Part shown: positions 1 to 5,836 of the stretch, one piece after another | Position numbering within the stretch: position 1 is the stretch's first letter | How the letters are laid out: each line of letters begins with the position of its first letter | Translations under genes and position numbers: made by a program | Assembly: GCA_018712885.1 (NCBI GenBank) | Contig: DVGE01000111.1 | Span: forward strand, 1 to 6,808 | Length of the DNA: 6,808 nucleotides | Reading direction: 5' to 3' | DNA from: Candidatus Pullichristensenella stercoripullorum | GTDB lineage: Bacteria > Bacillota > Clostridia > Christensenellales > Aristaeellaceae | The notes under the pieces: model-generated | What the model was told of the DNA's origin: nothing | The model's database searches: none | Seen by the model: the letters and a program-made list of their open reading frames with translations, nothing else

Positions 1-1005
1 GAAGGAAACGCGGGGCGCGCCGGGAACGGGCTGCGGGGCCGACTTCGCGCTGTCCTCCACGCTGGGGCGCACCTCCAACACTTCCTGAATGCGGGCTGCG
101 GAAGCCGTGCCGCGGGTAAAGTTGACGATGAGGTTGGCAAGCGCCACCAGCGCGATGAGTATCTGCGTCAGATAGTTGACCAGCGCGACCACGTCGCCCT
201 GCCCCACCTCGCCGGCGCTGACGCTCTTGCCGCCGAACCAGATGATCAGCACCACGGCCAGATCGACGATGACCATCGTCGCCGGGTTGAGGGCCGCGGA
301 GATGCGTCCGGCGAACATTTGCAGGCGCATGAGGGAATCGGCGGTATCCTTGAAGCGACCCGACTCTTCCTGCTGGCGGGAAAAGGCGCGGATGACGCGC
401 GCGCCGGAAAGATTCTCGCGCGTGAGCAGCGAAAGGCAATCCACGCCCGCCTGTATGCGCTTGTAAAGGCGCAGCGAGCGGGAGATGACCAGATAGATGA
501 CAAGTCCGATGAGCGGCGTGGCGATGAGGAAGATGACCGTCAATTTCACGCTGATGGTCAGCGCCATGATGATGGAGCCAAGCACCACGAACGGCGAGCG
601 CAGCAAAAGGCGCAAAACCAGATTGACCCCCGCCTGCGCCTGATCGACGTCGGCAGTCAGGCGGGTGATGAGCCCGCTGGAGCCGAGGCGGTCGAGTTCG
701 GCGTGCGAAAGCGTGTTGACGTGCTTGAACAGCGCCGAGCGCACCGCCGCGCCGAAGCCCACCGCCGCCTTGGCGGCGAAAAACTGCGCCGTGATGGAGC
801 ATACGAGGCCGAGTACGCCGAACAGCACCATGATCAGCGCCGTGCGCCGCACCGCCGCCGCGTCGCCATTGGGGATGGCATTGTTGATGACGTCGGCCAC
901 CAGAAGCGGCACGATCAGTTCAAAGCACGCCTCCAGCAGCTTGAACAGCGGGCCGACGATGCTTTCGAGTTTATAATCCTTCAGATAGACCAGCAGTTTT
1001 TTCAT
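1..1005 (-). CDS. ABC exporter half-transporter, membrane domain (3' end outside window)
   Basis: Reading leftwards from ATG at 1003-1005, the frame stays open for 335 codons to the window edge, so the C-terminal ATP-binding domain is not seen. The product resembles the type I exporter fold (MdlB/LmrA-like fused permease-ATPase). About six hydrophobic segments can be placed, near residues 16-38, 56-77, 137-152, 156-175, 243-258 and 272-295. The intracellular loop around residues 195-208 (TRENLSGARVIRAF) matches the exporter pattern before helix 5. The last residues in the window (RVSF) fit the first strand of a nucleotide-binding domain. A purine-rich site (GGGAAGAG) precedes the start. Firmicute relatives often work as heterodimers, with the partner gene next door; here that would lie beyond position 1. 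The tetR gene sits upstream in the same direction, suggesting a repressor-controlled drug or lipid exporter. The substrate is unknown. Confidence 0.92.
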   Translation of the reverse strand, partial: MKKLLVYLKDYKLESIVGPLFKLLEACFELIVPLLVADVINNAIPNGDAAAVRRTALIMVLFGVLGLVCSITAQFFAAKAAVGFGAAVRSALFKHVNTLSHAELDRLGSSGLITRLTADVDQAQAGVNLVLRLLLRSPFVVLGSIIMALTISVKLTVIFLIATPLIGLVIYLVISRSLRLYKRIQAGVDCLSLLTRENLSGARVIRAFSRQQEESGRFKDTADSLMRLQMFAGRISAALNPATMVIVDLAVVLIIWFGGKSVSAGEVGQGDVVALVNYLTQILIALVALANLIVNFTRGTASAARIQEVLEVRPSVEDSAKSAPQPVPGAPRVSF

Positions 1006-1037
1006 CGTTCTCTTCCCTGTGTGTGGTTTGTCTTATC

Positions 1038-1046
1038 AGTATAGCA
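1038..1046 (-). promoter_or_regulatory. Extended -10 promoter for the ABC exporter gene
   Basis: On the minus strand the bases read TGC TATACT, an exact TGn extension followed by a good -10 hexamer (1038-1043). It ends 32 bp before the exporter ATG. The -35 position (1061-1066, CCGAAG) is poor, as extended -10 promoters allow. This implies the exporter can be transcribed separately from the upstream tetR gene. Confidence 0.5.
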
Positions 1047-1049
1047 CGA

Positions 1050-1079
1050 AGGCGCGCCTGCTTCGGTGTGCCATCACAC
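1050..1079. promoter_or_regulatory. Candidate operator palindromes between tetR and the exporter
   Basis: Two short dyads lie over and just upstream of the exporter promoter: a perfect 10-bp palindrome AGGCGCGCCT (1050-1059) in the spacer, and GTGTG-CCAT-CACAC (1066-1079). TetR proteins normally bind palindromes overlapping the promoters they repress, so either could be an operator. The first is GC-rich, and its 8-bp core recurs at 14-21 inside the exporter gene, so it could be chance. Confidence 0.3.
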
Positions 1080-1088
1080 AAAATACCG

Positions 1089-1673
1089 TTAAGTCTTTGC
1101 TTTTGCCAGCGCGCTGGCGCCCTGAAGCATCAGCTTTTCGGCCAGCGCGGCGATGTCCTCGGCGCTGGTGGTCATGCCCTCGCGCAACCAGCGCCGCAGA
1201 AGCCCGATGCAGCCCTCGCTGACGAAGGCGTAAAAGTAGGCGATCTCCTTGGGAGAGGCGCTGCTGAAGTAGCGGGAGTAGGCGCCAAAGCACTTCTCCC
1301 AGCCCATGTTGAGCATGCGCATGGCGAAGGACTTGTCGCCAAAGTCGCCCAGCGTCACGGTGCAGAGGTCGGCGTTGTCCTTCAGGCACTGGAAAAGCTC
1401 CGTGGAGATGCGCAGGGAGGAGACCTCTCCCCTATCTGCGGGCAGGAGCGAGGAAAGCACCTCGTTGATCTCGGCGAGCATTTCATCTTCCATCTGCATG
1501 AGCAGGTCGTGGACGCTGGCGTAGTGGGCGTAGAACGTGCCGCGGTTGACGCCCGCTTTCTCGCACAGTTCCTTGATGGAGATGCTCTGCACGGGCTTGA
1601 CGCGCAGAAGGTCGGTAAAAGCGCGGCGGATGAGCATCTTCGTCACGCGGGTGCGGTGGTCTTTTCCGGGCAT
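1089..1673 (-). CDS. TetR/AcrR family transcriptional regulator
   Basis: A 194-residue protein, the usual length for the family. The N-terminal DNA-binding domain has the standard helix-turn-helix at about residues 32-51, with the hallmark run KAGVNRGTFYAHY. The rest is an all-helical ligand-binding and dimerisation region. It resembles the C-terminal type common in Firmicute TetR proteins, but no ligand can be deduced. The start is supported by a strong GAGGAGGG site 6-7 nt upstream of ATG at 1671-1673. The gene is followed 83 bp later by the ABC exporter in the same direction and is divergent from the SDR gene. Its most likely targets are therefore its own promoter, the exporter promoter and possibly the SDR promoter. 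Family members of this kind are usually repressors released by a small molecule, often an exporter substrate; that role here is inference. Confidence 0.93.
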   Translation of the reverse strand: MPGKDHRTRVTKMLIRRAFTDLLRVKPVQSISIKELCEKAGVNRGTFYAHYASVHDLLMQMEDEMLAEINEVLSSLLPADRGEVSSLRISTELFQCLKDNADLCTVTLGDFGDKSFAMRMLNMGWEKCFGAYSRYFSSASPKEIAYFYAFVSEGCIGLLRRWLREGMTTSAEDIAALAEKLMLQGASALAKAKT

Positions 1674-1686
1674 GGATGTCCCCTCC

Positions 1687-1791
1687 TCAAAGCGCTCTTT
1701 TTTGTGTCAGCGGGCACAGATCGTACACTTTTTGTCGTATTTGTGCAGAAACCACACATTGGGCGCAAAAATGCCGCTTGTGTTCGCCCAT
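1687..1791 (-). CDS. Possible 34-residue leader ORF upstream of tetR
   Basis: A short frame runs from ATG at 1789-1791 to a TGA at 1687-1689 that overlaps the tetR ribosome-binding site. The peptide is basic and has three cysteines (CAQC near its start, one more near its end). Its ATG falls about 8 nt after the -10 hexamer of the predicted tetR promoter, so the transcript would be leaderless or nearly so. The GGAGGAG just before the ATG directly abuts it and is too close to act as a normal ribosome-binding site. It may be a coupling leader peptide or simply a chance frame in the 5' untranslated region. Confidence 0.2.
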   Translation of the reverse strand: MGEHKRHFCAQCVVSAQIRQKVYDLCPLTQKRAL

Positions 1792-1806
1792 CTCCTCCAC
1801 TATACT
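1778..1806 (+). promoter_or_regulatory. SDR gene promoter (-35 TTGTGT, 17 bp, -10 TATACT)
   Basis: TTGTGT (1778-1783) and TATACT (1801-1806) are spaced by 17 bp. The predicted start near 1813 leaves a leader of about 50 nt before the SDR gene. It overlaps the oppositely directed tetR promoter. Confidence 0.6.
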
Positions 1807-1827
1807 ACAATCAGGGAAGATAATCAA
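1799..1827 (-). promoter_or_regulatory. tetR promoter (-35 TTGATT, 17 bp, -10 TATAGT)
   Basis: On the minus strand, TTGATT (1822-1827) and TATAGT (1799-1804) are separated by exactly 17 bp. Transcription would start near 1791-1793, giving a leader of about 120 nt before tetR. Its -10 hexamer shares four bases with the -10 of the divergent SDR promoter. Confidence 0.6.
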
Positions 1828-1842
1828 CATGGTTGTCTGATT
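1822..1842. promoter_or_regulatory. Candidate TetR operator dyad at the divergent promoters
   Basis: Nested inverted repeats AATCA (1822-1826)/TGATT (1838-1842) and CAAC (1825-1828)/GTTG (1832-1835) cover the tetR -35 and lie just downstream of the SDR start site. A bound repressor here could block both genes. The two dyads have different centres, so the symmetry is imperfect and the call is tentative. Confidence 0.25.
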
Positions 1843-1861
1843 TTGATCGGAGGCGATGCCC

Positions 1862-2923
1862 ATGCGCACCACGTATATCGTCACCGGCGCGGCCGGACAC
1901 CTCGGCGGCACCATCGTGCGGCTGCTCTCGCAGGCGGGTCAGGAGGTGCGCGCCCTCTCGCTGGCCGGGGAGACGCAGCGCGCGCGGCGCGGCGTGACCT
2001 GGTATACCGGCGACATCCGCCGCCCGGAAAGCCTGCGGGCGCTGTTTTCCAGGCTTGAAGGGGGCGACGTCTACGTCATCCACGCCGCCGGGGTGGTGGA
2101 CATCTCCGGAGAGATGTCCGCGCGCATGCGCGATGTGAATGTGGAGGGCACGAAAAACATCATCGCCCTCTGCCGCGAGTTTTCCGTCAGACGGCTGGTG
2201 TACGTCAGCAGCGTCCACGCCATCCCCGAGCGCGAGGACATGGGCGTGATGCGCGAAATACGCGCCTTTTCCCCCGACGCGGTGACCGGCGGCTACGCCA
2301 AGACCAAGGCCGAGGCCACGCAGGCCGTGCTCGACGCGGCTGCTGCGGGGCTGGACGCGGTGGTGGTGCATCCTTCCGGCATCCTCGGGCCTTACGACGA
2401 CGCGGGCAACCATCTGGTGCAGGTGCTGCGCGACTATCTGCGCGGCAAGCTGCCCGCCTGCGTGCGCGGCGGCTACGACCTGGTGGACGTGCGCGACGTG
2501 GCCTCTGGCTGCATCCGCGCCGCACTGCACGGACGCAGCGGCGAGTGCTACATCCTCTCCAATCGCCATTATGAGGTCAGCGACATGCTCAAACTGGCGC
2601 GCGAAGCGGGCGGCGGGCGCAAATTGCCGGTGCTGCCGATGTGGATGGCGGAGGCCGCCGTGCCGCTGCTGGGGCTGGTGGCCAAACTGCGCCGCCAGCG
2701 CCCCCTCTACACGCGCTACTCCCTCTACGCCCTGAAGAGCAACGACCGCTTCGACCACGACAAGGCCACCGCGGAGCTCAACTACCGCCCGCGCGATCTG
2801 CGCGCCACCATCCGCGACACGGTGCGCTATCTGAAGGCGCGGCAGGCGCCCAAAGTTCGCGTGAACGCCGCCGACCGGCTGCGCGCGCTGCTGAAGCTGC
2901 CGAGGCGGAGCCGGGCGTGCTGA
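1862..2923 (+). CDS. NAD(P)-dependent epimerase/dehydratase-type SDR
   Basis: A 353-residue extended short-chain dehydrogenase/reductase. The Rossmann nucleotide site TGAAGHLG covers residues 8-15 (TGxxGxxG). The catalytic set is present: the serine segment VSS at 115-117 and Tyr145/Lys149 in the YxxxK motif (YAKTK). NVEGT (93-97) and HPSGILGPY (170-178) are typical of the dihydroflavonol-4-reductase/3-beta-hydroxysteroid dehydrogenase-like branch. The enzyme should oxidise, reduce or epimerise a small substrate with NAD(P); the substrate cannot be read from the sequence. Two in-frame ATGs exist: GGAGG at 1849-1853 lies 8 nt before 1862 but only 2 nt before 1856, so 1862 is preferred. The tail (about the last 25 residues) is very basic and probably outside the fold. 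The gene stands alone between a promoter and a terminator, divergent from tetR, which may co-regulate it. Confidence 0.92.
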   Translation: MRTTYIVTGAAGHLGGTIVRLLSQAGQEVRALSLAGETQRARRGVTWYTGDIRRPESLRALFSRLEGGDVYVIHAAGVVDISGEMSARMRDVNVEGTKNIIALCREFSVRRLVYVSSVHAIPEREDMGVMREIRAFSPDAVTGGYAKTKAEATQAVLDAAAAGLDAVVVHPSGILGPYDDAGNHLVQVLRDYLRGKLPACVRGGYDLVDVRDVASGCIRAALHGRSGECYILSNRHYEVSDMLKLAREAGGGRKLPVLPMWMAEAAVPLLGLVAKLRRQRPLYTRYSLYALKSNDRFDHDKATAELNYRPRDLRATIRDTVRYLKARQAPKVRVNAADRLRALLKLPRRSRAC

Positions 2924-2940
2924 ACGATCGCGCTTTTCCC

Positions 2941-2974
2941 TCCCCGTGCCGAGCAAGGCGCGGGGATGTTTTTT
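2941..2974 (+). terminator. Rho-independent terminator of the SDR gene
   Basis: A 10-bp stem (TCCCCGTGCC with GGCGCGGGGA, one G-T pair) encloses the loop GAGCAA. It is followed by ATG and then six T residues ending at 2974. It lies 17 nt after the SDR stop and separates this gene from the next operon. Confidence 0.85.
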
Positions 2975-3011
2975 CCTCAGCGATTTTTAATGCGCCGCAA
3001 CTTCCGCGCGC

Positions 3012-3040
3012 TTGACAACGCCCGGGCTTCGCGCGATAAT
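3012..3040 (+). promoter_or_regulatory. Near-consensus promoter of the five-gene operon
   Basis: A perfect -35 TTGACA (3012-3017), a 17-bp spacer and -10 GATAAT (3035-3040, one mismatch to TATAAT) form the strongest promoter in the window. Initiation near 3047 gives a leader of about 20 nt before the pseudouridine synthase. It rules out any start for that gene upstream of about 3047. Confidence 0.85.
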
Positions 3041-3067
3041 GGAGGAAAATGTCCGGGAGGTGTTCGC

Positions 3068-3775
3068 GTGGCGGAGGTCGTGCAGGCGGGAAAGTTCTCC
3101 ATTCCCGTGCTCTACGAAGACAATCACCTGCTCGTGGTCGTCAAACCGCCGAATTTGGCATCGCAGGCGGACAGCTCCGGCGACGAGGATCTTTTGGGTA
3201 TCCTCAAGGGCTATATTGGGAAGAAATATCAAAAGCCGGGCAACGTCTATCTGGGGCTTGTCCACCGGCTCGACCGGCCCGTGGGCGGGGCGATGGTCTT
3301 CGCCCGCACCTCGAAGGCGGCGGCGCGGCTGTCGAAAGCCTTTGCCGCCCACGCGCAGGACAGGCGCTATCTGGCCGTGTTGCAGGGCGAGCTTCACGAG
3401 GAGCGCTATATGGAGGATTGGCTTTTGAAGGGCGCGGACGGCATGGTGCGCGTGGCCGCGCCGGAGACGCCGGGCGCGAAGCGGGCGCTGCTGACCTCCC
3501 GCCCCCTCGCCGTTCGCGGCGGGCGCACGCTGACCGAAGTCGTGCTCATGACCGGGCGCTCGCATCAGATCCGCGTGCAGCACGCCCATGCCGGCTTTCC
3601 TCTCTGGGGCGACGCGCGTTACGGCGGCGGCAGACCCGGGGAGCAGATCGCGCTTTGGGCGTACAGGCTGGGCTTTGAGCATCCCACGCGGCACGATATG
3701 CTCGCGTTTACCGCCCCGCCGCCCAGCAGCGGCGCGTGGCGAGATTTTCAGGACGTGATCAAGGAGCTTGTATGA
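3068..3775 (+). CDS. RluA-family RNA pseudouridine synthase
   Basis: A 235-residue enzyme that isomerises uridine to pseudouridine in rRNA or tRNA. The core motif HRLDRPVGG (66-74) holds the catalytic aspartate, Asp69. VVVKPPNLASQ (23-33) and TGRSHQIRVQ (162-171) are the other family signatures. There is no N-terminal S4 domain, so this is the short, catalytic-domain-only form; the exact target base cannot be predicted. The start is GTG at 3068: GGGAGG at 3055-3060 is 7 nt upstream, and the promoter ends at 3040. The open frame continues upstream to an ATG at 2966, but that stretch contains the promoter and is not translated. The gene is first in the operon, and its TGA overlaps the ATG of the next gene (ATGA). 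Confidence 0.95.
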   Translation: MAEVVQAGKFSIPVLYEDNHLLVVVKPPNLASQADSSGDEDLLGILKGYIGKKYQKPGNVYLGLVHRLDRPVGGAMVFARTSKAAARLSKAFAAHAQDRRYLAVLQGELHEERYMEDWLLKGADGMVRVAAPETPGAKRALLTSRPLAVRGGRTLTEVVLMTGRSHQIRVQHAHAGFPLWGDARYGGGRPGEQIALWAYRLGFEHPTRHDMLAFTAPPPSSGAWRDFQDVIKELV

Positions 3776-4116
3776 GCAAAACGACGCGCTATGGCTTTGT
3801 GTTTTTCTGCTGCCTGCTGGCCATCCCGACCTGCGTGTACGGCTTTGGCCTTTTGTATGCCGAGGAGCCGTACTTCGCCGTGGCCGCGGGAGCGCTGCTG
3901 GGCTGCGCGCATCTGGTGCTGCGGCCGCTTTTGCGCTTCGTCTCCCGGCCTATCGGCTGTTTGACGTTCGGGCTTTCGACCTTTGCCATCGACGTGGGGC
4001 TCATCTACGGCTGCGCTTATTTTCTCGACGGCTTTGCCGTGCCGAAGCTGCTCGACGCCGTGCTCGCGGCCATTCTGGTCAACGCCGCCTGCTGGATCGT
4101 CGGCGGGCGGCATTAG
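3772..4116 (+). CDS. Small four-helix membrane protein, phage holin 4/YvlD-like
   Basis: A 114-residue protein made almost wholly of hydrophobic helices, near residues 8-29, 35-52, 62-84 and 92-110. The central stretch (RPLLRFVSRPIGCLTFGLST) matches the pattern of the family named phage holin 4 superfamily or YvlD-like. That family is widespread in bacterial chromosomes, and most members are not phage lysis proteins; its job is poorly known. The start at 3772 overlaps the upstream stop by four bases, with AAGGAG at 3761-3766 five nt before it, so translation is probably coupled. No phage genes are nearby, which argues against a true holin. Confidence 0.83.
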   Translation: MSKTTRYGFVFFCCLLAIPTCVYGFGLLYAEEPYFAVAAGALLGCAHLVLRPLLRFVSRPIGCLTFGLSTFAIDVGLIYGCAYFLDGFAVPKLLDAVLAAILVNAACWIVGGRH

Positions 4117-4125
4117 GAGGTACGC

Positions 4126-4638
4126 ATGGGGCTTGTACATATCTACTTTGGCGACGGCAAGGGCAAGACCACGGCGGCGCTGGGACTGGCGCTGCGGGCG
4201 CTGGGCGACGGCCTGCGCGTGTGCGTCTGCCAGTTTTTGAAGGGCGCTGAGAGCGGCGAAGTCGAGGCGCTTCGGCGTTTTGAGAACGCCATGCTGCTGC
4301 GCGCGCAGGAGGGGACGGGAAAGTTCCTCTGGCAGATGGACGAGGAAGAGCGCGCGGCCTGTCTTTCGGGGCAACGGGCGCTGCTTGATTGCGCGGCGGC
4401 GGCGGACGCGGACGTCTATGTGCTCGACGAAGTGACCGACGCCGCGCAGGCAGGGGCGTTTTCCATCGAAACGCTGCTCAAACGGTTGGAGGCGCTGCGT
4501 GGGCGCGGCGAAGTGATACTCACGGGCCACGAAGTGCCGGACGCTTTGCTCGACAGGGCGGATTACATAACGCGCATGCAAAAGCTCCGCCACCCCTATG
4601 ACCATGGCATCAGCGCCCGGCGCGGCATAGAGTACTGA
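4126..4638 (+). CDS. cobO: Corrinoid adenosyltransferase, CobO/BtuR (CobA) type
   Basis: A 170-residue P-loop enzyme that transfers adenosyl from ATP to cob(I)alamin or cob(I)yrinic acid diamide. The Walker A GDGKGKTT is at 9-16, in the variant form of this family. QFLKG (36-40), the DE pair at 101-102 (VYVLDEV) and the C-terminal HPYDHGISARRGIEY (156-170) are typical. It is the short form lacking the N-terminal extension of E. coli BtuR. Two usually conserved spots differ: TGR reads TGH (133-135) and the TEM/SEL position reads TRM (149-151). AGGAGG lies 5 nt before the ATG, and the gap to the upstream gene is 9 nt. No other cobalamin biosynthesis gene is in the window, so a salvage role (adenosylating imported corrinoids) is likely. 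Confidence 0.92.
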   Translation: MGLVHIYFGDGKGKTTAALGLALRALGDGLRVCVCQFLKGAESGEVEALRRFENAMLLRAQEGTGKFLWQMDEEERAACLSGQRALLDCAAAADADVYVLDEVTDAAQAGAFSIETLLKRLEALRGRGEVILTGHEVPDALLDRADYITRMQKLRHPYDHGISARRGIEY

Positions 4639-4651
4639 CGGAGGGAACGAC

Positions 4652-5836
4652 ATGATCCGTTTTCTGGCAAACATACTGATGGACAGGCCGCGCGACTATG
4701 AAGACCCCGGCGTGCGCCGCGTATACGGCATGCTCTGCGGCGCGGTGGGCATCGCTCTGAACATACTTTTGTTCGCGGCCAAGTATCTGGCGGGGCTGCT
4801 CACCCACTCCATCGCCATCACCGCCGACGCCTTCAACAACCTCTCGGACGCGGGCTCGTCGGTCATCACGCTGCTGGGCTTCAAGATCGCCGGGCGCAAG
4901 GCCGACAGCGAACATCCGTTCGGCCATGGGCAGGCGGAGTACGTGGCCGGGCTGATCGTCGCCATCGTCATCATCTTCATGGGCTTTGATCTGGCCAAGA
5001 CCTCGGTGCAGAAGATGTTCACGCCCGAGCCGGTGGAGTTCAGCGTCGTCTCCACCTGCATCCTCGGCGCGTCCATCCTCGTCAAGCTCTACATGTGGCT
5101 CTACAACCGCTCCATCAGCAAAAAGATCGACTCCGCGGCCATGGGCGCGACGGCCACGGACAGTTTGAGCGACGCCTGCGCGACGCTGGCGGTGCTCGTC
5201 GCCACGCTCATCGCCCATTTCACGAACGTCAACATCGACGCCTACGCCGGCGCGCTGGTGGCGCTACTCATCCTCTGGGGCGGCTACAACGCCGCCAAGG
5301 ACACCATCACGCCCCTGCTCGGCCGCGCGCCCGACCCGGAACTGGTGCGCCGCATACGCGCCATCGTCAAGGAATATAAGGAGGTCATCGGCGTACACGA
5401 CCTCATCGTCCACGAATACGGCGCGGGCAACCTCATGGTGTCTTTGCACGCCGAAGTGCCTGCGGACGGCGACATGAACGAATTGCACGACGTCATCGAC
5501 ACCATCGAGCAGCGCCTCAAGACGGAGCTGCACTGCCACGCCGTCATCCACATGGACCCGCTGGACACCAACGATTCGCTGGTAGGCGAGACGCGCGTCA
5601 AGGTGCAGGATGCCGTGCGCACGGCGCTGGACGCGCCCGTGAGCATCCACGACTTTCGCATGGTGACCGGGCCGACTCACACCAACGTCATCTTCGACGC
5701 GGTGATCCCCAACGAGCTCTCCATCTCCGACGAGCAGGCGCGCAAGGAGATCGTGCAGGCGGTCTCGAAGCTGCCGGGGCACTACAACGCCGTGGTCACC
5801 ATCGACAAGCCCTATCTGGGCGAAGAAATGCCCTGA
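4652..5836 (+). CDS. Cation diffusion facilitator (CDF) metal-efflux transporter
   Basis: A 394-residue membrane carrier that exchanges divalent metal ions for protons. The N-terminal part has about six helices with the metal site in two places: Asn62/Asp66 in helix 2 (FNNLSD) and Asp170/Asp174 in helix 5 (DSLSD). HPFGHG (88-93) is a family hallmark. The N-D plus D-D set lacks the histidine of zinc-type carriers and is more like manganese/iron (or cobalt) types; the metal is inference. A cytosolic dimerisation domain spans about 223-305. Some 85 further residues follow, with IHDFRMVTGPTHTNVIFD at about 332-349. This resembles a second copy-like domain seen in longer Firmicute CDFs. GGAGGG at 4640-4645 supports the start, 13 nt after cobO. 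Confidence 0.94.
   Translation: MIRFLANILMDRPRDYEDPGVRRVYGMLCGAVGIALNILLFAAKYLAGLLTHSIAITADAFNNLSDAGSSVITLLGFKIAGRKADSEHPFGHGQAEYVAGLIVAIVIIFMGFDLAKTSVQKMFTPEPVEFSVVSTCILGASILVKLYMWLYNRSISKKIDSAAMGATATDSLSDACATLAVLVATLIAHFTNVNIDAYAGALVALLILWGGYNAAKDTITPLLGRAPDPELVRRIRAIVKEYKEVIGVHDLIVHEYGAGNLMVSLHAEVPADGDMNELHDVIDTIEQRLKTELHCHAVIHMDPLDTNDSLVGETRVKVQDAVRTALDAPVSIHDFRMVTGPTHTNVIFDAVIPNELSISDEQARKEIVQAVSKLPGHYNAVVTIDKPYLGEEMP

Noticed and set aside
319..1044. 241-codon plus-strand open frame over the exporter gene
   Set aside because: The minus strand encodes a well-matched ABC exporter membrane domain; this frame is charged, low in complexity and has no motif or ribosome-binding site.
1023..1823. 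266-codon plus-strand open frame antisense to tetR
   Set aside because: It crosses both intergenic regions and opposes an unmistakable TetR gene; it is a shadow of high-GC coding.
1811..2956. Long 381-codon open frame antisense to the SDR gene
   Set aside because: It mirrors a clear SDR gene in GC-rich DNA, is rich in His, Ala, Arg and Gln without any motif, and runs through the promoter and terminator.
2991..3002. 12-bp repeat TGCGCCGCAACT also present at 6447-6458 (possible att or insertion duplication)
   Set aside because: With this GC content a few 12-bp matches are expected by chance in a window of this size, and neither copy borders a mobile gene.
3772..4116. Prophage holin suggesting a phage remnant
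   Set aside because: The family name is misleading; no endolysin, portal, integrase or other phage gene is near, and the gene is embedded in a housekeeping-like operon.
3748..4674. 308-codon minus-strand open frame over the membrane protein and cobO genes
   Set aside because: It is antisense to two recognisable genes and has biased Arg/Gln/His composition with no family features.
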